In this document: in pieces, positions 56,301 to 64,000 of the stretch | How positions within the stretch are numbered: the first letter of the stretch is position 1 | Layout: every line of letters starts with the position of its first letter | Assembly: GCA_038373885.1 (NCBI GenBank) | Contig: JAWZYV010000685.1 | Coordinates: forward strand, 496,001-560,000 | Direction of reading: 5' to 3' | DNA: 64,000 nt | Source of the DNA: Cheiracanthium punctorium | Lineage: Eukaryota > Arthropoda > Arachnida > Araneae > Cheiracanthiidae | The notes under the pieces: generated by a model | What the model saw: only the letters and a program-made list of their open reading frames with translations | Databases searched by the model: none | What the model was told of the DNA's origin: nothing | Translations under genes and position numbers: made by a program

Positions 56301-59300
56301 GCTACGCTGGATGCATTAAGTTCCTAAAATGGAAACTCGTGAGGATTCTCTTTCTTCGTTTACCACAGAACTGTCAGCAAAATGAATTTCAGACAGTAAG
56401 CATCAATTTATTTTTAAGTTTTCGGCTTAAAAACCGCAAATCATATAAATAGAACATTTTACCACAGAAAGACAGCTTTAGGAAACAGCAAACTTATCAA
56501 TCTGGATTACCAATGAGAAAAAAAAAAAACACACGAAGTTACATAACAGCATTTGGCGGTTACATAATAGTATATAGCATTGTCAGGAATTAAAATACAC
56601 TGTTACGAAACTTGTCAATTGAACATGCTTATTGCACATTTTCTACTAAAAATATTTTGTTTTTGTGTCATTTTTTAAAAGCCTATTTTAATCACTTGAC
56701 AATATTTAAATTGAAATGAATTAATTTTTGAAATTTATTTTAAACAATGAATTTTTTACAAATCAGAACAATTTTTCTTTCAAACCTTAAAAAAAGAACA
56801 CGATTCATTGAGAAAATATATAAACGATGCTCTTGCAGTTATTTCATAATGTGAAATTAATGAAGAAAAATTTGTTAATTAGTTCTTTAAATATTAGAAT
56901 ATAAAAAAGGATAATTTTCAAAACAAGAAAAGAAGAATCTCACATTAAAATACTTTCCGAAGAATTCTGAAAATTTGTGAAAAAATGACGTAGCCAGTTA
57001 TTAAAAAAAACATGTTTAAACGAATTACTTTCACTAATAGGAGTTGAGTAATACCTTTTCATTGTTGGCACATGTATTATTAATTCCAATGTAGTTCAGT
57101 TCTTGGATGCTGATTCCAGGGTGTTCAGACGGGCTTTCGAAGACTAGAAATTGCCAGAACAGAAACCACAAAAATCCTGCTCCTCCTACAATAAAAATAC
57201 AATGCACAAATTATACCAAGAATTATTTGGAGCATCTATCTACAAGACATCATGCGCTTCGAATTTTTGGACGCGTCAAAACAAAAACAAAAAATAATTT
57301 ATTTATTGTTACCCCAAAAGCTTTATAGTGCACTCTATTTTCAGTATTCTCTTTTATATTAACTAGATGTCATATAGTACAATTCAAGAGATGGCTGCCT
57401 AACCCTTTCCATAATAACCTCTTTTTAACTCTGAGATTCATTTTAAGACAAATTGAGAATGTGTATTTTAGGTAACCACTAGACATCCTTAAATTTTGAG
57501 AGGCGTTTAGAGACAATTTAAAATAATGCATTCAACAATTACCAGATATATACCAGATTTTGAGATTTAAAAATTTCAAGCTCTCTATAGGATTATGTTG
57601 AATTTCTTTTTATTTATATTAAATGCATTTTTGGAATAACAGAATAACGGTAAGATCATCATCATAGGATAACTGTTTAACTTCTATTATATCAGAAAAC
57701 AGGTTGCAGAAATACTTTTGAATTAACAACAGGTACTACTTAATTTTTTATGATACTGAAATTCTTTTTCGTTAATCTTTGCAACATAAAGATTGTTGCT
57801 GTATCTATAGTCACTATAATTTTAAATATACAATTTATTTCGTTAATTTCCGGTCATGTTACGTTTTCTGGTTAAAAGTCCTTTCACCGCTAGGTAGAGC
57901 TAAAAATTTAAATTTCTGTATTTATGGATTGCTTCCAACCAAAAGCGATGCGAACTGATATGAAAGCCATTTTATCTTCCTTTACTATTAACAATATTGA
58001 AAAGTGTTGATAATTTCGTCTGAGTGATCATCTTAACTATCGTAAATAGGAAATCGATTTATATATGTCATGTATACATACACAGCCTTTTCAATAGGCT
58101 ACCATGTAGTCTATATTGAAAAGGGAGTGTAATAGACATAGTTCTTTTTATCTAAAAGATCCAAAAGTCTTTCAGATAGATCAATTAAAAGAGGCATATT
58201 GAGGTCTGCAGAAATAAGGTCCAAAACATTTAACAAGCACGATAGCCAAACTTTCATGCTGGTCGTTAATCAACTGGGATTCGAACCCGAAATTTCGACC
58301 CAGAGTTCGTCACCCTGCAAACTAGGGGTACCACGGTTTATTTTTCAGGAGAGAGCAGTTTACGTTACCGAATGTGTCGTTTAGAGTTGCGTGTATCCTT
58401 CCTGAAGTTTCCACAGCCTTCTGATGAGGATCCACATACTGTGGATCCTCATCAGAAGGCGATGACTTCCGAAAATTGGCACTGTTAGCGATTACCGCGA
58501 CGGAAGCAAAGATTTAGTTTTGCACGTATTCCTCATGAACACGGTAGTCTTTAGTGGTATGTCGCAACAGTTGGCTAGGACAAATGAGCTGTGTAAACGA
58601 CGAGGAATACTTATGAAAAAAATACCTATGACTTACCGAATAGGTAAAAAGCCGACGGCCAGCCTCCAGCAAATCCATATTCGCAAAGATACCCAGTTAA
58701 AAGCATAGAAATAACTACACCGAAGTGCGTACCTATGACGCAGATCGCCAACAGAGTGCTTCTTTCTTGCACTGGAGCCCATCTGGAAAACAATGTGTAG
58801 ACACACGGATAGTTCATACCCTAAGGGAAATAGAATAAAAACAAAAGCATCGTTAGTATGGTATCAGTTTAACTCCGTTAAATGTAATTCTTTTACATTT
58901 TCTTACATTCTTTTACATTCTTTTACATTTACATTACATTCTTTACATTCTTTTACATTTTTCATTCCGTTAAATGTAATTCTTTTAAAAAAACCAAGGT
59001 TTTTTTAAAAGAATAATTTAAAATTCCGAATACTACAGATAGAATACGTTATGATATCTTTTAATATTATCCTTATAAGTATCAACAATAAGTTTTTATA
59101 TCAATCTAATAGATACCTTATTGTTTTATTATGATTAAACATTATTAATTAAACTTAAATTATAGGCTGCATGTTTAATTTGTTTCTAAAATAGAGGTTT
59201 TGTGTTTTAACAACTTATTTTTAAACCTTAAAAATATCATTTTGAACAACTTATCACCATTATTACTGATGAATCTAAGTGCAAAATTTCATGTAAAATG

Positions 59301-62300
59301 TAGTAAGCAATTAATATTGTATTATATTATGTACTAAATATAAAAAATAGTTTCTGTAAATAAAATATTAAAATTGAATGATTTCAATGTCCACATAAGT
59401 ATAGCAACAATTGTTTATTTACTTTGTTTTAATTACTTGCAGAAGGAATATTAATTGTCATTTGAACATTTTACAAATAATTTTATTTATAAGTATGTAA
59501 CAGATAATTATAAAAGGATAAAAAAAAACAAAAAACCTGGGTTAAAAAAAAAACCGGTTTAAACCAAAAAACCCGATTTTTGGTTTTTTTTCAAATAAAC
59601 CGAGTTTTTTTTACAACCCTGGTACTGTGGAGGTCCCACATTAGGGACCATCACGGAGCTCTCGATCTAACGGTCTGGAGTTTTGGTCGGTTTTCTCCAG
59701 ATCAAACGAGATTATGCGTTAGAACCCCTTAGAAAATGTTCCGGCCAAGGCACTCCCGTTCCCCGAAGGCAGATGCCCCTCGGGTAGGCTTGCCATAAAA
59801 AACAAACAGGGGCTGTATACATATTACGAAAGAAAATAATGATTGAATGGATATATAATACTTTTGCTGCAGTTGGTATTGTATAGTCCCTTAACAAATT
59901 TCTTTAAACATATCTCTGAGCTTTTTCATAATGAAAGACTAAAATTTTGTGCATAACCTAATCAATGTATGGGATATTTTTTACTAATTGGGATTTTCTT
60001 TTCGAGCGAGGCCCTATAAAAATTTTAATTTTGTATTTATTTAGATTTAATTTTCAGAAAATTGTAATCGATGCCATAAAATTCCGTACTTTTCTTTTTA
60101 CGTAACTTTGTAATTTATTGTATACAGTCTAAAATCCATATTTAAGGAATCAAAGCCTGATTCAGTGTTTTTTGGGACTTTTTTTTAACTATCTATCTAT
60201 ATACAGTCAAAAAACTTAAACAATACAATTCGAAACAAATAATGGAAATCGTCAAAACAATTAAAACACAGAGAATAAAAATGTAGTATTATTCGGATTG
60301 ATATATATTCAACAGGTAAAAACAACACTTACATGAACAAATCCTAAAACCACCCTTAACGCGACTACGTATATCGGGGAGAGTTGAGAGATAGTCGGCG
60401 TCAGGCAAGTTAGGACAGATGACAAGAGTGTGGCTCCACCGAAAAGCCTCTTGGCTCCCATGCAGTCAGCTGCGCGTCCACCCAATACTTGAGCCACGAC
60501 GTAACCATAGAAATAGGATGCCAGAATGATGCCTTGAACGGATGGCGTCCATGCGTAGGTGCCCTATAGTGAAATATACAGTATAACTTCAAAATCGATG
60601 TTCCTGCAGAAAAAAAAATCTGGAGTGACTCCACTCGACTTTCCGAACACTTATGATTAAGATCCTTACCAAGCATTTAAATAAATTTTAATCTATGAAT
60701 AATTCAACAAAAATTCTTAGTTTTTTTCAATTTGAGCTCAATCGAATGTGCCGTTTAAACGTTAGCGCACTTTCGAGAATTTCCCCCCCATAGGCCATAA
60801 TGTAAAAGAAATCTTTGTCGTAGCCCTGTAGAAAAAGTATAAGTCCTATACACACCAAAATCAATACCGGCCTTGCGATGGTGGTTTATAACATACATAC
60901 CCAATTTGAGCTCAATCGAATGTATCGTTTAAACGCTAGCGCACTTTCAAGAAATTTCTCCCCATAGGCCATAATATAAAAGAAATCTTGGTCGTAGCCC
61001 TGTAGAAAAACTGCAAGTCCGATACACATCAAAATCAACACCGGTGATACGATGGTGGTTTATAACATGTATACCCAATTTGAGCTCAATCGAATGCCCC
61101 ATTTAGGAGCTATCGTGTTCACTCACATACACACACATACATATACACATACATACATACATCTCGTAAAAATAGCATAAATGAATTTAGAAGACCTCGA
61201 AACGTGTAAATACACCAAAATCTCGAAGTCGAATTTTTCATGATTACAATACTTTCCTTACATGGTACATGTTCGGAAAGTAAAAAGCAGTTACCCTACT
61301 AGCAATTTTGCTTGGGTTACCACCGGCAACGTAGCCGGCCGATGATGGCCCAAGCAAAATTGCTAGTAGGCTAATAATCCTACTATGTAGTTACGCTGAT
61401 CCCTGACTCACTGACTCCCATACTCTATTCCGGGAAACCACTTGATTAAACTTTTACAGCCATTAATCGAAGAAGATTATAAAGCCCAAAGACCATAATA
61501 ACACTTATACCGTTTGTACGATCCGCTTGAAATTTTTCATAATTATGTATAAAAATATAGAAAACTGTGACACTTTAAAAATCTGAAAATCCATCCGTTC
61601 CCTCATCTTTAAGCGATTTTTTTTCTATTTTCAGCTCCATTTTATTTCTGAGAGTATAAAAAGTAAATCATTTGCGTGACAGAATGAGCTGTCGCAATCG
61701 ACATGACGTCCTATTGAAGTCACGGTCATCAGGCTTTGACGGGAAAATTGCGATTCCTATTCGTTTAAAATAGTTTTTCCATGTGGAAAAACTATTTTAA
61801 ACGAATAGGCTGATAACATAGTTTAATATACATAGGCTTAGTTTAACATAGTAATTACATAACATAGTTTAATTACATAACATAGTTTATATCAACATAG
61901 TAAATATACATACTAGTTTAATATACATAACATAGTTTAATATACATAATATACACAGGCTGATAACATAGTTTAATATTTCTTTTCATTAAAATGATAG
62001 TCGGCTTGAAGCATTGGTATATGAGGTAATGAGTAATTTTACATATGAGTAATTTTACATTTATTAAATAAAAATAACGATTTTTTAACTACACTGGCCT
62101 CAAGGAACAAGATGCTTTTCGAAGCTCACCATAAAAAAATGACGCTAACAATAAAATTTATAGTTTATATAAAGGATAAAAATGAACTTTATGCAAATTT
62201 ATGCTAAAAGCGATAGCTACCACTTTTTTTTTACAGAAAAGAACAGGCATATATGGGTGAGATAAAAATATGCAAATATCAGACTTTCATAATTACGCGT

Positions 62301-63748
62301 GTAACTTTTGTTAGCAGATTCGTTCGCAATAGGCAGTATTGTAATGTCTGAGAGGAACCGTTTGCCCGATTAATTGAGGTGGCGGTCGGTCGGATATGGA
62401 AATGGGGTTGTCACAGGCTGATGCTGCTAGGCGTCTTAATGTGCCTCGCAGTGCGGTCCGCCGTCTCAAATCAATATCAAACCGCAAACCGAAGCTTCTG
62501 TGTCCAGAAGACATGTTCCAGGCCGACCAAGAGCTACAACACCTGTAGAACGCTTTATAGCTCTTTCGGCCCGAAGAAAAAGAAGCATTTCTGTGCCGCA
62601 ACTTGTTGCAGACCACTCTGTAGCATCAAGTAAAAGAATATCCGGTAGTACGGTGCGAAGGCAACTTCACAGTGCAGGTGTCTATGCAAGCCGACCAGTT
62701 GTGTGTGCCCCCCCCTACACGGACGACAGACAAGGGCCCGCTTACCTCTGGAGAGCTATTCAGGACCAGAGCCTTATTATAGCATGGGCAAATCGAGACT
62801 TTGCCAAGGGTCGCCAATATCAAATATTGTTCTGAAATATTCTTTTCTATATCAAAATTTTATCAAAAATAAAACAAATTTCATAGATGGGGGCCCCAAA
62901 ATTCATCAATGCCCGGGGCCACTGTTGGTCATAATCAGGCTCTGTTCAGGACGTCTGCTGATCTGGAGGGAACAAAACATCAGATACCATCAATCCAATA
63001 CTGTTGAAAGACACTGTTATCGAGGCGGTGGAATAATGCTTTGGGCAGGGATCTCACTCTGTGGTCACACTGACCTGCATGTGTTCCAGGGAGGAACTCT
63101 GACTGGTGTGAGATATCGGGTTGAGATGTTGTTGTTGTTCTACTGTCCATGGACAGGCGATTGCACTATCCCTGGAAATAGGTGTCATTGGCCCAGAGGG
63201 GGTTGGACTTCTGCTTGTTAGTCCTTAATTTTGAACCATATGAGGGACCAACCACCACATGAAATCGGCATCCCTAGAGGTTTCATTTGAACACGGAGGA
63301 CATTGGAGCCACGACGTATTTTTACGTGCACCAGCTCCCATTAGCGTACACGGTCCCACAGCAGTCCAGCCGAGAGAGGAGTTCATCCTCCCAAGCACTG
63401 GCCAAGCCGGATGCTACTTCACTTTCCGTGTTCTTACGGGAACGGAGTTTAGTGACTAGACCACTGCGGAAGAAAACAATTTATGGATAAAAAACACAGT
63501 GGAAACAATTTATGAGAAATTTATTAATACACTTACCAGTTTGGAATTCTCAGTGACGTTCGAAAGGACTTCAGGAAAAGGACACTGATTGTCTTCCAGT
63601 ATTTCGAGATTCGCCAAGTCGACTTCCACGCTGCTGTTTACCATGGCTACCATGGCAACGTTAAGGCAGACCCGATGTGCAAAAATTAAGGCCATTCCAC
63701 AGAAAGTGAAAAATGTCAGGATGTACCTTGTAGGGACGATGGTTTTTC
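44257..63748 (-). CDS. SLC17-family (sialin-like) anion transporter (9 exons, N-terminus off window)
   Basis: Major facilitator of the anion:cation symporter branch (sialin, phosphate and vesicular glutamate transporters), expected in plasma, lysosomal or vesicle membrane; the substrate cannot be told from sequence. Exons on the minus strand in coding order: 63537-63748, 60333-60563, 58637-58820, 57055-57185, 53557-53715, 51854-51986, 48171-48326, 46599-46684, 44257-44520. All junctions are GT-AG and in frame, giving 518 residues up to the stop. Features in order: TM1 with conserved Arg (AHRVCLNVAM); glycosylation sequons in the first loop; TM2-TM3 with the MFS loop ADCMGAKR; TM4 VVALRVVLGFVHGMNYP and SRWAP; FESPSEHPGIS after TM6; central loop; TM7-TM12 ending FLLFGSAEVQPW; then a polar tail of about 55 residues. 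The first coding exon(s) lie past the right edge. Confidence 0.92.
44992..45070. repeat. Imperfect hairpin
   Basis: GATGTCACTAAGTG and TGCAGCGGTGTTCG pair with CGGACACCCCTGCACTTAGTGACGTCATC read in reverse. About 28-nt arms around a loop of about 20 nt. Possibly a MITE remnant. Confidence 0.5.
45904..46184. mobile_element. Tc1/mariner-type MITE with TA duplication
   Basis: Ends CACGCTTAAACCAAACGAGC and (reversed) CACGCTTAAACCCAAAGAGC, with TA flanks (45902-45903 and 46185-46186). Purine-rich interior. Diverged copies of one host segment (45545-45700 and 46200-46350) lie on either side. Confidence 0.75.
46599..46684 (-). CDS. SLC17-like exon with TM11
   Basis: Encodes KIFGVSNAVASIPGILSPIA, AGYFLEGN; acceptor TTATTTTAG, donor GTAAGT. 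The G-x-SN-x-x-x-S-x-PGI-SP motif is typical of SLC17. Confidence 0.93.
46938..47512 (+). repeat. Retroposon-like repeat (RTE-type 3' end)
   Basis: Begins ACTAGCTGCGTACCCAGCGT, ends TCCGTCCAGTCTTTTAGTG, CGCGTAACAAACGTACAAAC and TTTCGCTTTCATAGTAATAA. This start and tail style is common in arthropod RTE/Helitron-type repeats (from memory). Family assignment uncertain. Confidence 0.45.
47540..47690. mobile_element. MITE with long imperfect TIR
   Basis: TGTAAAAAAACACACATAAA and (reversed) GGTAAAAAACACACATAAAA arms, continuing ATCAT/ATGAT, around a centre of about 90 bp. No duplication identified. Confidence 0.55.
48171..48326 (-). CDS. SLC17-like exon with TM9-TM10
   Basis: Encodes ALLGPACCMVAIPLVKCNTQ, then ALLTSAMALFGLCGGGDVSV and IVDMAPDLA; donor GTAATT. 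The annotated 74-codon ORF here is in the wrong frame. Confidence 0.9.
48478..48638. mobile_element. hAT-type MITE (CAAGGACGTACCCAG) with exact 8-bp duplication
   Basis: Ends CAAGGACGTACCCAG and CTGGGTACGTCTTTG. GCCGGATG flanks at 48470-48477 and 48639-48646. G-rich and C-rich subterminal tracts resemble the CAGGGGCGTAGCC family but the ends differ. Confidence 0.9.
48996..49167. mobile_element. hAT-type MITE, CAGGGGCGTAGCC family copy 3
   Basis: CAGGGGCGTAGCCAAGG to TCTGGCTACGCCCCTG with exact ATGCATGG duplications (48988-48995 and 49168-49175). Reverse orientation relative to copies 1 and 2. Confidence 0.92.
49319..49392 (+). repeat. tRNA-Glu-like sequence
   Basis: TTTGGTCTAGTGTTTAGGC, CCTGGCTCTCGCCCAGG (anticodon CTC in a 5-bp stem), then CCCGAGTTCAATTTCC. 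Resembles tRNA-Glu, but the acceptor stem does not pair, so it is a pseudogene or SINE head. Confidence 0.6.
50550..50643 (+). other. Possible plus-strand coding exon nested in the transporter intron
   Basis: A polypyrimidine tract and AG (TTCTTCTCTCACCCAG) precede a 94-nt segment that ends in a perfect donor, ATG-GTAAGTG. An ATG at 50557 in strong context (GAAATGG), two codons after an in-frame stop, opens 29 codons to the donor in phase 0, starting MAQCKNTDTIVFNAG. I recognise no protein, and no partner exon was found. It may be real, part of a transposon, or chance. Confidence 0.25.
51854..51986 (-). CDS. SLC17-like exon with TM8
   Basis: Encodes NGMVNAALFGALCVSIVLSG, KLSDLIRSKNCFSVTTVRKS, FETA; donor GTAAG. 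The GKLSD-x-TVRK motif is the conserved loop between TM8 and TM9. Confidence 0.93.
52243..52925 (+). repeat. Dispersed repeat, copy 1, with terminal hairpin
   Basis: Matches 61376-61780 in reverse: GACAGCTAATTTTGTCACGC, AAATGATTCACTTC, AGTCAGGGATCAGCGTAACT. Its left end carries a hairpin GCCCGTTGT / ACAACGGGC followed by GCTAG, reminiscent of a Helitron terminus. Confidence 0.55.
53262..53334. repeat. (CA)n microsatellite followed by A tract
   Basis: About 27 CA repeats (to 53316) then 18 A's. The 85-aa minus-strand ORF here is an artefact of it. Confidence 0.98.
53557..53715 (-). CDS. SLC17-like exon with end of central loop and TM7
   Basis: Encodes VPWKEVVSSPPMWAVTVAKF, CGAWSFICFQSKLPVYLDEV, LHLPIQQ; donor GTAAAA (weaker). 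Corresponds to the PIKAILKSLPVWAI region of sialin. Confidence 0.92.
53765..54697. mobile_element. CCCAGACAGCACA element with tRNA-like core, copy 1
   Basis: Termini TCCCAGACAGCACAT and ATGTGCTGTCTGGGA with TA on both sides (53763-53764 and 54698-54699). Both arms carry many copies of CAAGCTTGA / TCAAGCTTG-like words. The minus strand of 54045-54133 is tRNA-Gly-like: TTGGCGGAATGGTTAGGAC, GCCGGCCTCCCAAC, CCCGAGTTCTATCCC. Not coding (short ORFs only). In the intron between transporter exons 57055-57185 and 53557-53715. Confidence 0.8.
54885..55839. mobile_element. CCCAGACAGCACA element with tRNA-like core, copy 2
   Basis: Same orientation and organisation as copy 1, 187 bp to its right. The left end is worn (TCCTAGACAGCGCAG), the right end intact (ATGTGCTGTCTGGG). 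The tRNA-like core on the minus strand (about 55165-55255) reads ATTGGCATGGTGGTTGAGAC and CCCGAGATCGATCCC. Diverged from copy 1 by scattered changes and small indels. Confidence 0.75.
56101..56122. repeat. (AT)11 microsatellite
   Basis: Uninterrupted dinucleotide run. It is followed by GCACAGTGGCGTAGGG, which may be a fragment of the CAGGGGCGTAGCC MITE family. Confidence 0.95.
57055..57185 (-). CDS. SLC17-like exon with TM6 and start of central loop
   Basis: Encodes GAGFLWFLFWQFLVFESPSE, HPGISIQELNYIG, ending NNTCANNEK; donor GTATTA. Matches the LVYDDPKDHP-IS-EKEYI pattern of sialins. Confidence 0.92.
58260..58345 (-). repeat. tRNA-like SINE head
   Basis: Minus strand: CCCTAGTTTGCAGGGTGACG, AACTCTGGGTCG, then TTTCGGGTTCGAATCCCAG, a good box B. 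No acceptor stem pairing. Confidence 0.5.
58416..58460. repeat. Perfect 21-bp hairpin with 3-nt loop
   Basis: GCCTTCTGATGAGGATCCACA at 58416-58436 (21 bp; the reverse complement occupies 58440-58460). It lies 177 bp from transporter exon 58637-58820. Confidence 0.95.
58637..58820 (-). CDS. SLC17-like exon with TM4-TM5
   Basis: Encodes GMNYPCVYTLFSRWAPVQER, then VIGTHFGVVISMLLTGYLC and GGWPSAFYLF, with one base left before donor GTAAGT. Confidence 0.93.
58878..58990. repeat. TTCTTTTACAT microsatellite-like repeats
   Basis: Short units TTCTTTTACATTTTC are bounded by direct repeats of CCGTTAAATGTAATTCTTTT. Probably replication slippage. Confidence 0.8.
59640..59785 (-). repeat. SINE-like dispersed repeat, copy 3
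   Basis: On the minus strand: CTAAGGGGTTCTAACGCATA, GATCTGGAGAAAACCGACC, CTCCAGACCGTTAGATCGAG. Same family as 7275-7450 and 8570-8740. Confidence 0.6.
60333..60563 (-). CDS. SLC17-like exon with TM2-TM4
   Basis: Encodes GTYAWTPSVQGIILASYFYG, VAQVLGGRAADCMGAKRLF, then LSPIYVVALRVVLGFVH; donor GTAAGT. The YAW-PSVQG-ILASYFYGY block is the standard sialin TM2 entry. 77 codons, phase 0 at both ends. Confidence 0.93.
60638..61281. mobile_element. TIR element with 174-bp internal direct repeats
   Basis: Ends ACTTTCCGAACACTTATG and (reversed) ACTTTCCGAACATGTACC. Inside are units starting CAATTTGAGCTCAATCGAAT at 60728, 60902 and 61076, exactly 174 bp apart. A CATACATACACA-type microsatellite follows the third, partial unit. 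It lies 75 bp upstream of transporter exon 60333-60563. Confidence 0.65.
61295..61370. repeat. Inverted repeat, ~22-bp arms
   Basis: CCTACTAGCAATTTTGCTTG and its complement CAAGCAAAATTGCTAGTAGG surround about 30 bp containing CCGGCAACGTAGCCGG, itself palindromic. Confidence 0.85.
61376..61809 (-). repeat. Dispersed repeat, copy 2, ending in a perfect hairpin
   Basis: Reverse copy of the repeat at 52243-52925. It ends in a perfect 25-bp inverted repeat (61756-61780 and 61785-61809, start CCTATTCGTTTAAAATAG) with a 4-nt loop. The ACATAGTTTAATATACAT repeats that follow (about 61820-61975) are a separate low-complexity stretch. Confidence 0.6.
62355..63225 (+). pseudogene. Broken Tc1-like transposase, different subfamily
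   Basis: Plus-strand pieces in shifting frames: GLSQADAARRLNVPRSAVRR, GRPRATTPVERFIALSARRK, VRRQLHSAGVYASRPVVCAP, then after about 160 bp of unrelated sequence (62765-62930) NTVERHCYRGGGIMLWAGIS, HTDLHVFQGGTLTGVRYR. Stops and frameshifts throughout, and the catalytic D-D-E region is lost. Opposite in strand to the host gene whose intron it occupies. Confidence 0.8.
63250..63470 (-). repeat. 5S rRNA-derived SINE (SINE3-like), copy 2
   Basis: Minus strand from about 63465: GTCACTAAACTCCGTTCCCG, AAGAACACGGAAAGTGAAG, TAGCATCCGGCTTGGCCAGT, GCTTGGGAGGATGAAC. This parallels the 5S rRNA order better than copy 1 and matches 14060-14290 over about 215 bp. Plus-strand ORFs here are by-products. It lies just 67 bp downstream of the first visible transporter exon. 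Confidence 0.6.
63537..63748 (-). CDS. SLC17-like exon with TM1 and first lumenal loop
   Basis: Acceptor TTTCTGAAG, then KTIVPTRYILTFFTFCGMAL, IFAHRVCLNVAMVAMVNSS and a loop ending VLSNVTENSKL, donor GTAAGT. Sequons NSS and NVT suggest glycosylation. It enters in phase 1, so at least one coding exon precedes it. Confidence 0.9.
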
Positions 63749-64000
63749 CTTCAGAAAAAAATATTTGCCGTTAATTACACCCAGAATCAAAAATAATCTA
63801 AATTACATTGCTTACACGGTCAATAATGCCTATTTTAACGAGATATGGTGTATAAACAAGACAGACAAACAATTCCATAAAGGAAACAAACTATCATTCC
63901 ATGGTAAAACACGACTCAACACGTTTGTTGAGCAATCTCTTGTGCATAACGAATAACTAATCTGTCGACTTCCATAACGGCAATATTTCCCTTTTGTACT
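63749..64000. other. Transporter intron, right edge
   Basis: No coding exon or recognised repeat seen. The missing first coding exon of the transporter is presumably further right. Confidence 0.6.

Noticed and set aside
63945..64000. First coding exon of the transporter (ATG at about 63975, minus strand)
   Set aside because: Only about 20 codons before a stop and no donor in a frame that would join the next exon.

Overview
This is an AT-rich eukaryotic genomic window with split genes, canonical GT-AG introns and very dense transposon debris. The two host genes, the intact Tc1-like transposase (a type common in spider genomes) and the overall repeat style suggest a chelicerate, most likely a spider. 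That assignment is an inference; the sequence alone does not prove it.

Two protein-coding genes are supported, both on the minus strand and arranged head to tail. (1) Positions 1509-32347 hold GCLC, the catalytic subunit of glutamate-cysteine ligase, the first and rate-limiting enzyme of glutathione synthesis. Thirteen exons were assembled by hand. They encode residues 1 to about 492 from the initiator Met, and the reading frame is kept across all 12 introns. The last roughly 145 residues lie beyond the left edge. (2) Positions 44257-63748 hold an SLC17-family (sialin/anion-cation symporter) major facilitator transporter. Nine exons run from transmembrane segment 1 to the stop codon, and the extreme N-terminus lies beyond the right edge. 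The two genes have no obvious functional link.

The intergenic stretch (32348-44256) and the introns are a transposon graveyard. It includes an intact Tc1-like DD34E element with TIRs and TA duplications (32936-34441), two broken Tc1-like transposases (about 37300-38170 and 62355-63225), and hAT-type elements with exact 8-bp target duplications, one containing a 359-bp palindrome and another a nested TA-flanked MITE. Four short hAT-type MITEs have exact 8-bp duplications and another has one mismatch. PiggyBac-like TTAA MITEs, a Harbinger-type MITE with TAA duplication, tRNA-derived SINE heads and two copies of a SINE that looks derived from 5S rRNA are also present.

The most unusual structures are elements ending in CCCAGAYARCACA. 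They belong to two sequence families (two copies at 53765-55839, one at 35852-36925) that share the same plan: terminal inverted repeats, arms full of reiterated self-complementary words, and a tRNA-like Pol III core in the middle. Other things worth a look are a 75-bp tandem array next to a promoter-like segment in GCLC intron 1, a possible nested plus-strand exon at 50550-50643, and a repeated TGTGACTKACACGAC motif spaced about 184 bp apart. No CRISPR, rRNA gene, functional tRNA gene or prokaryotic feature was seen.
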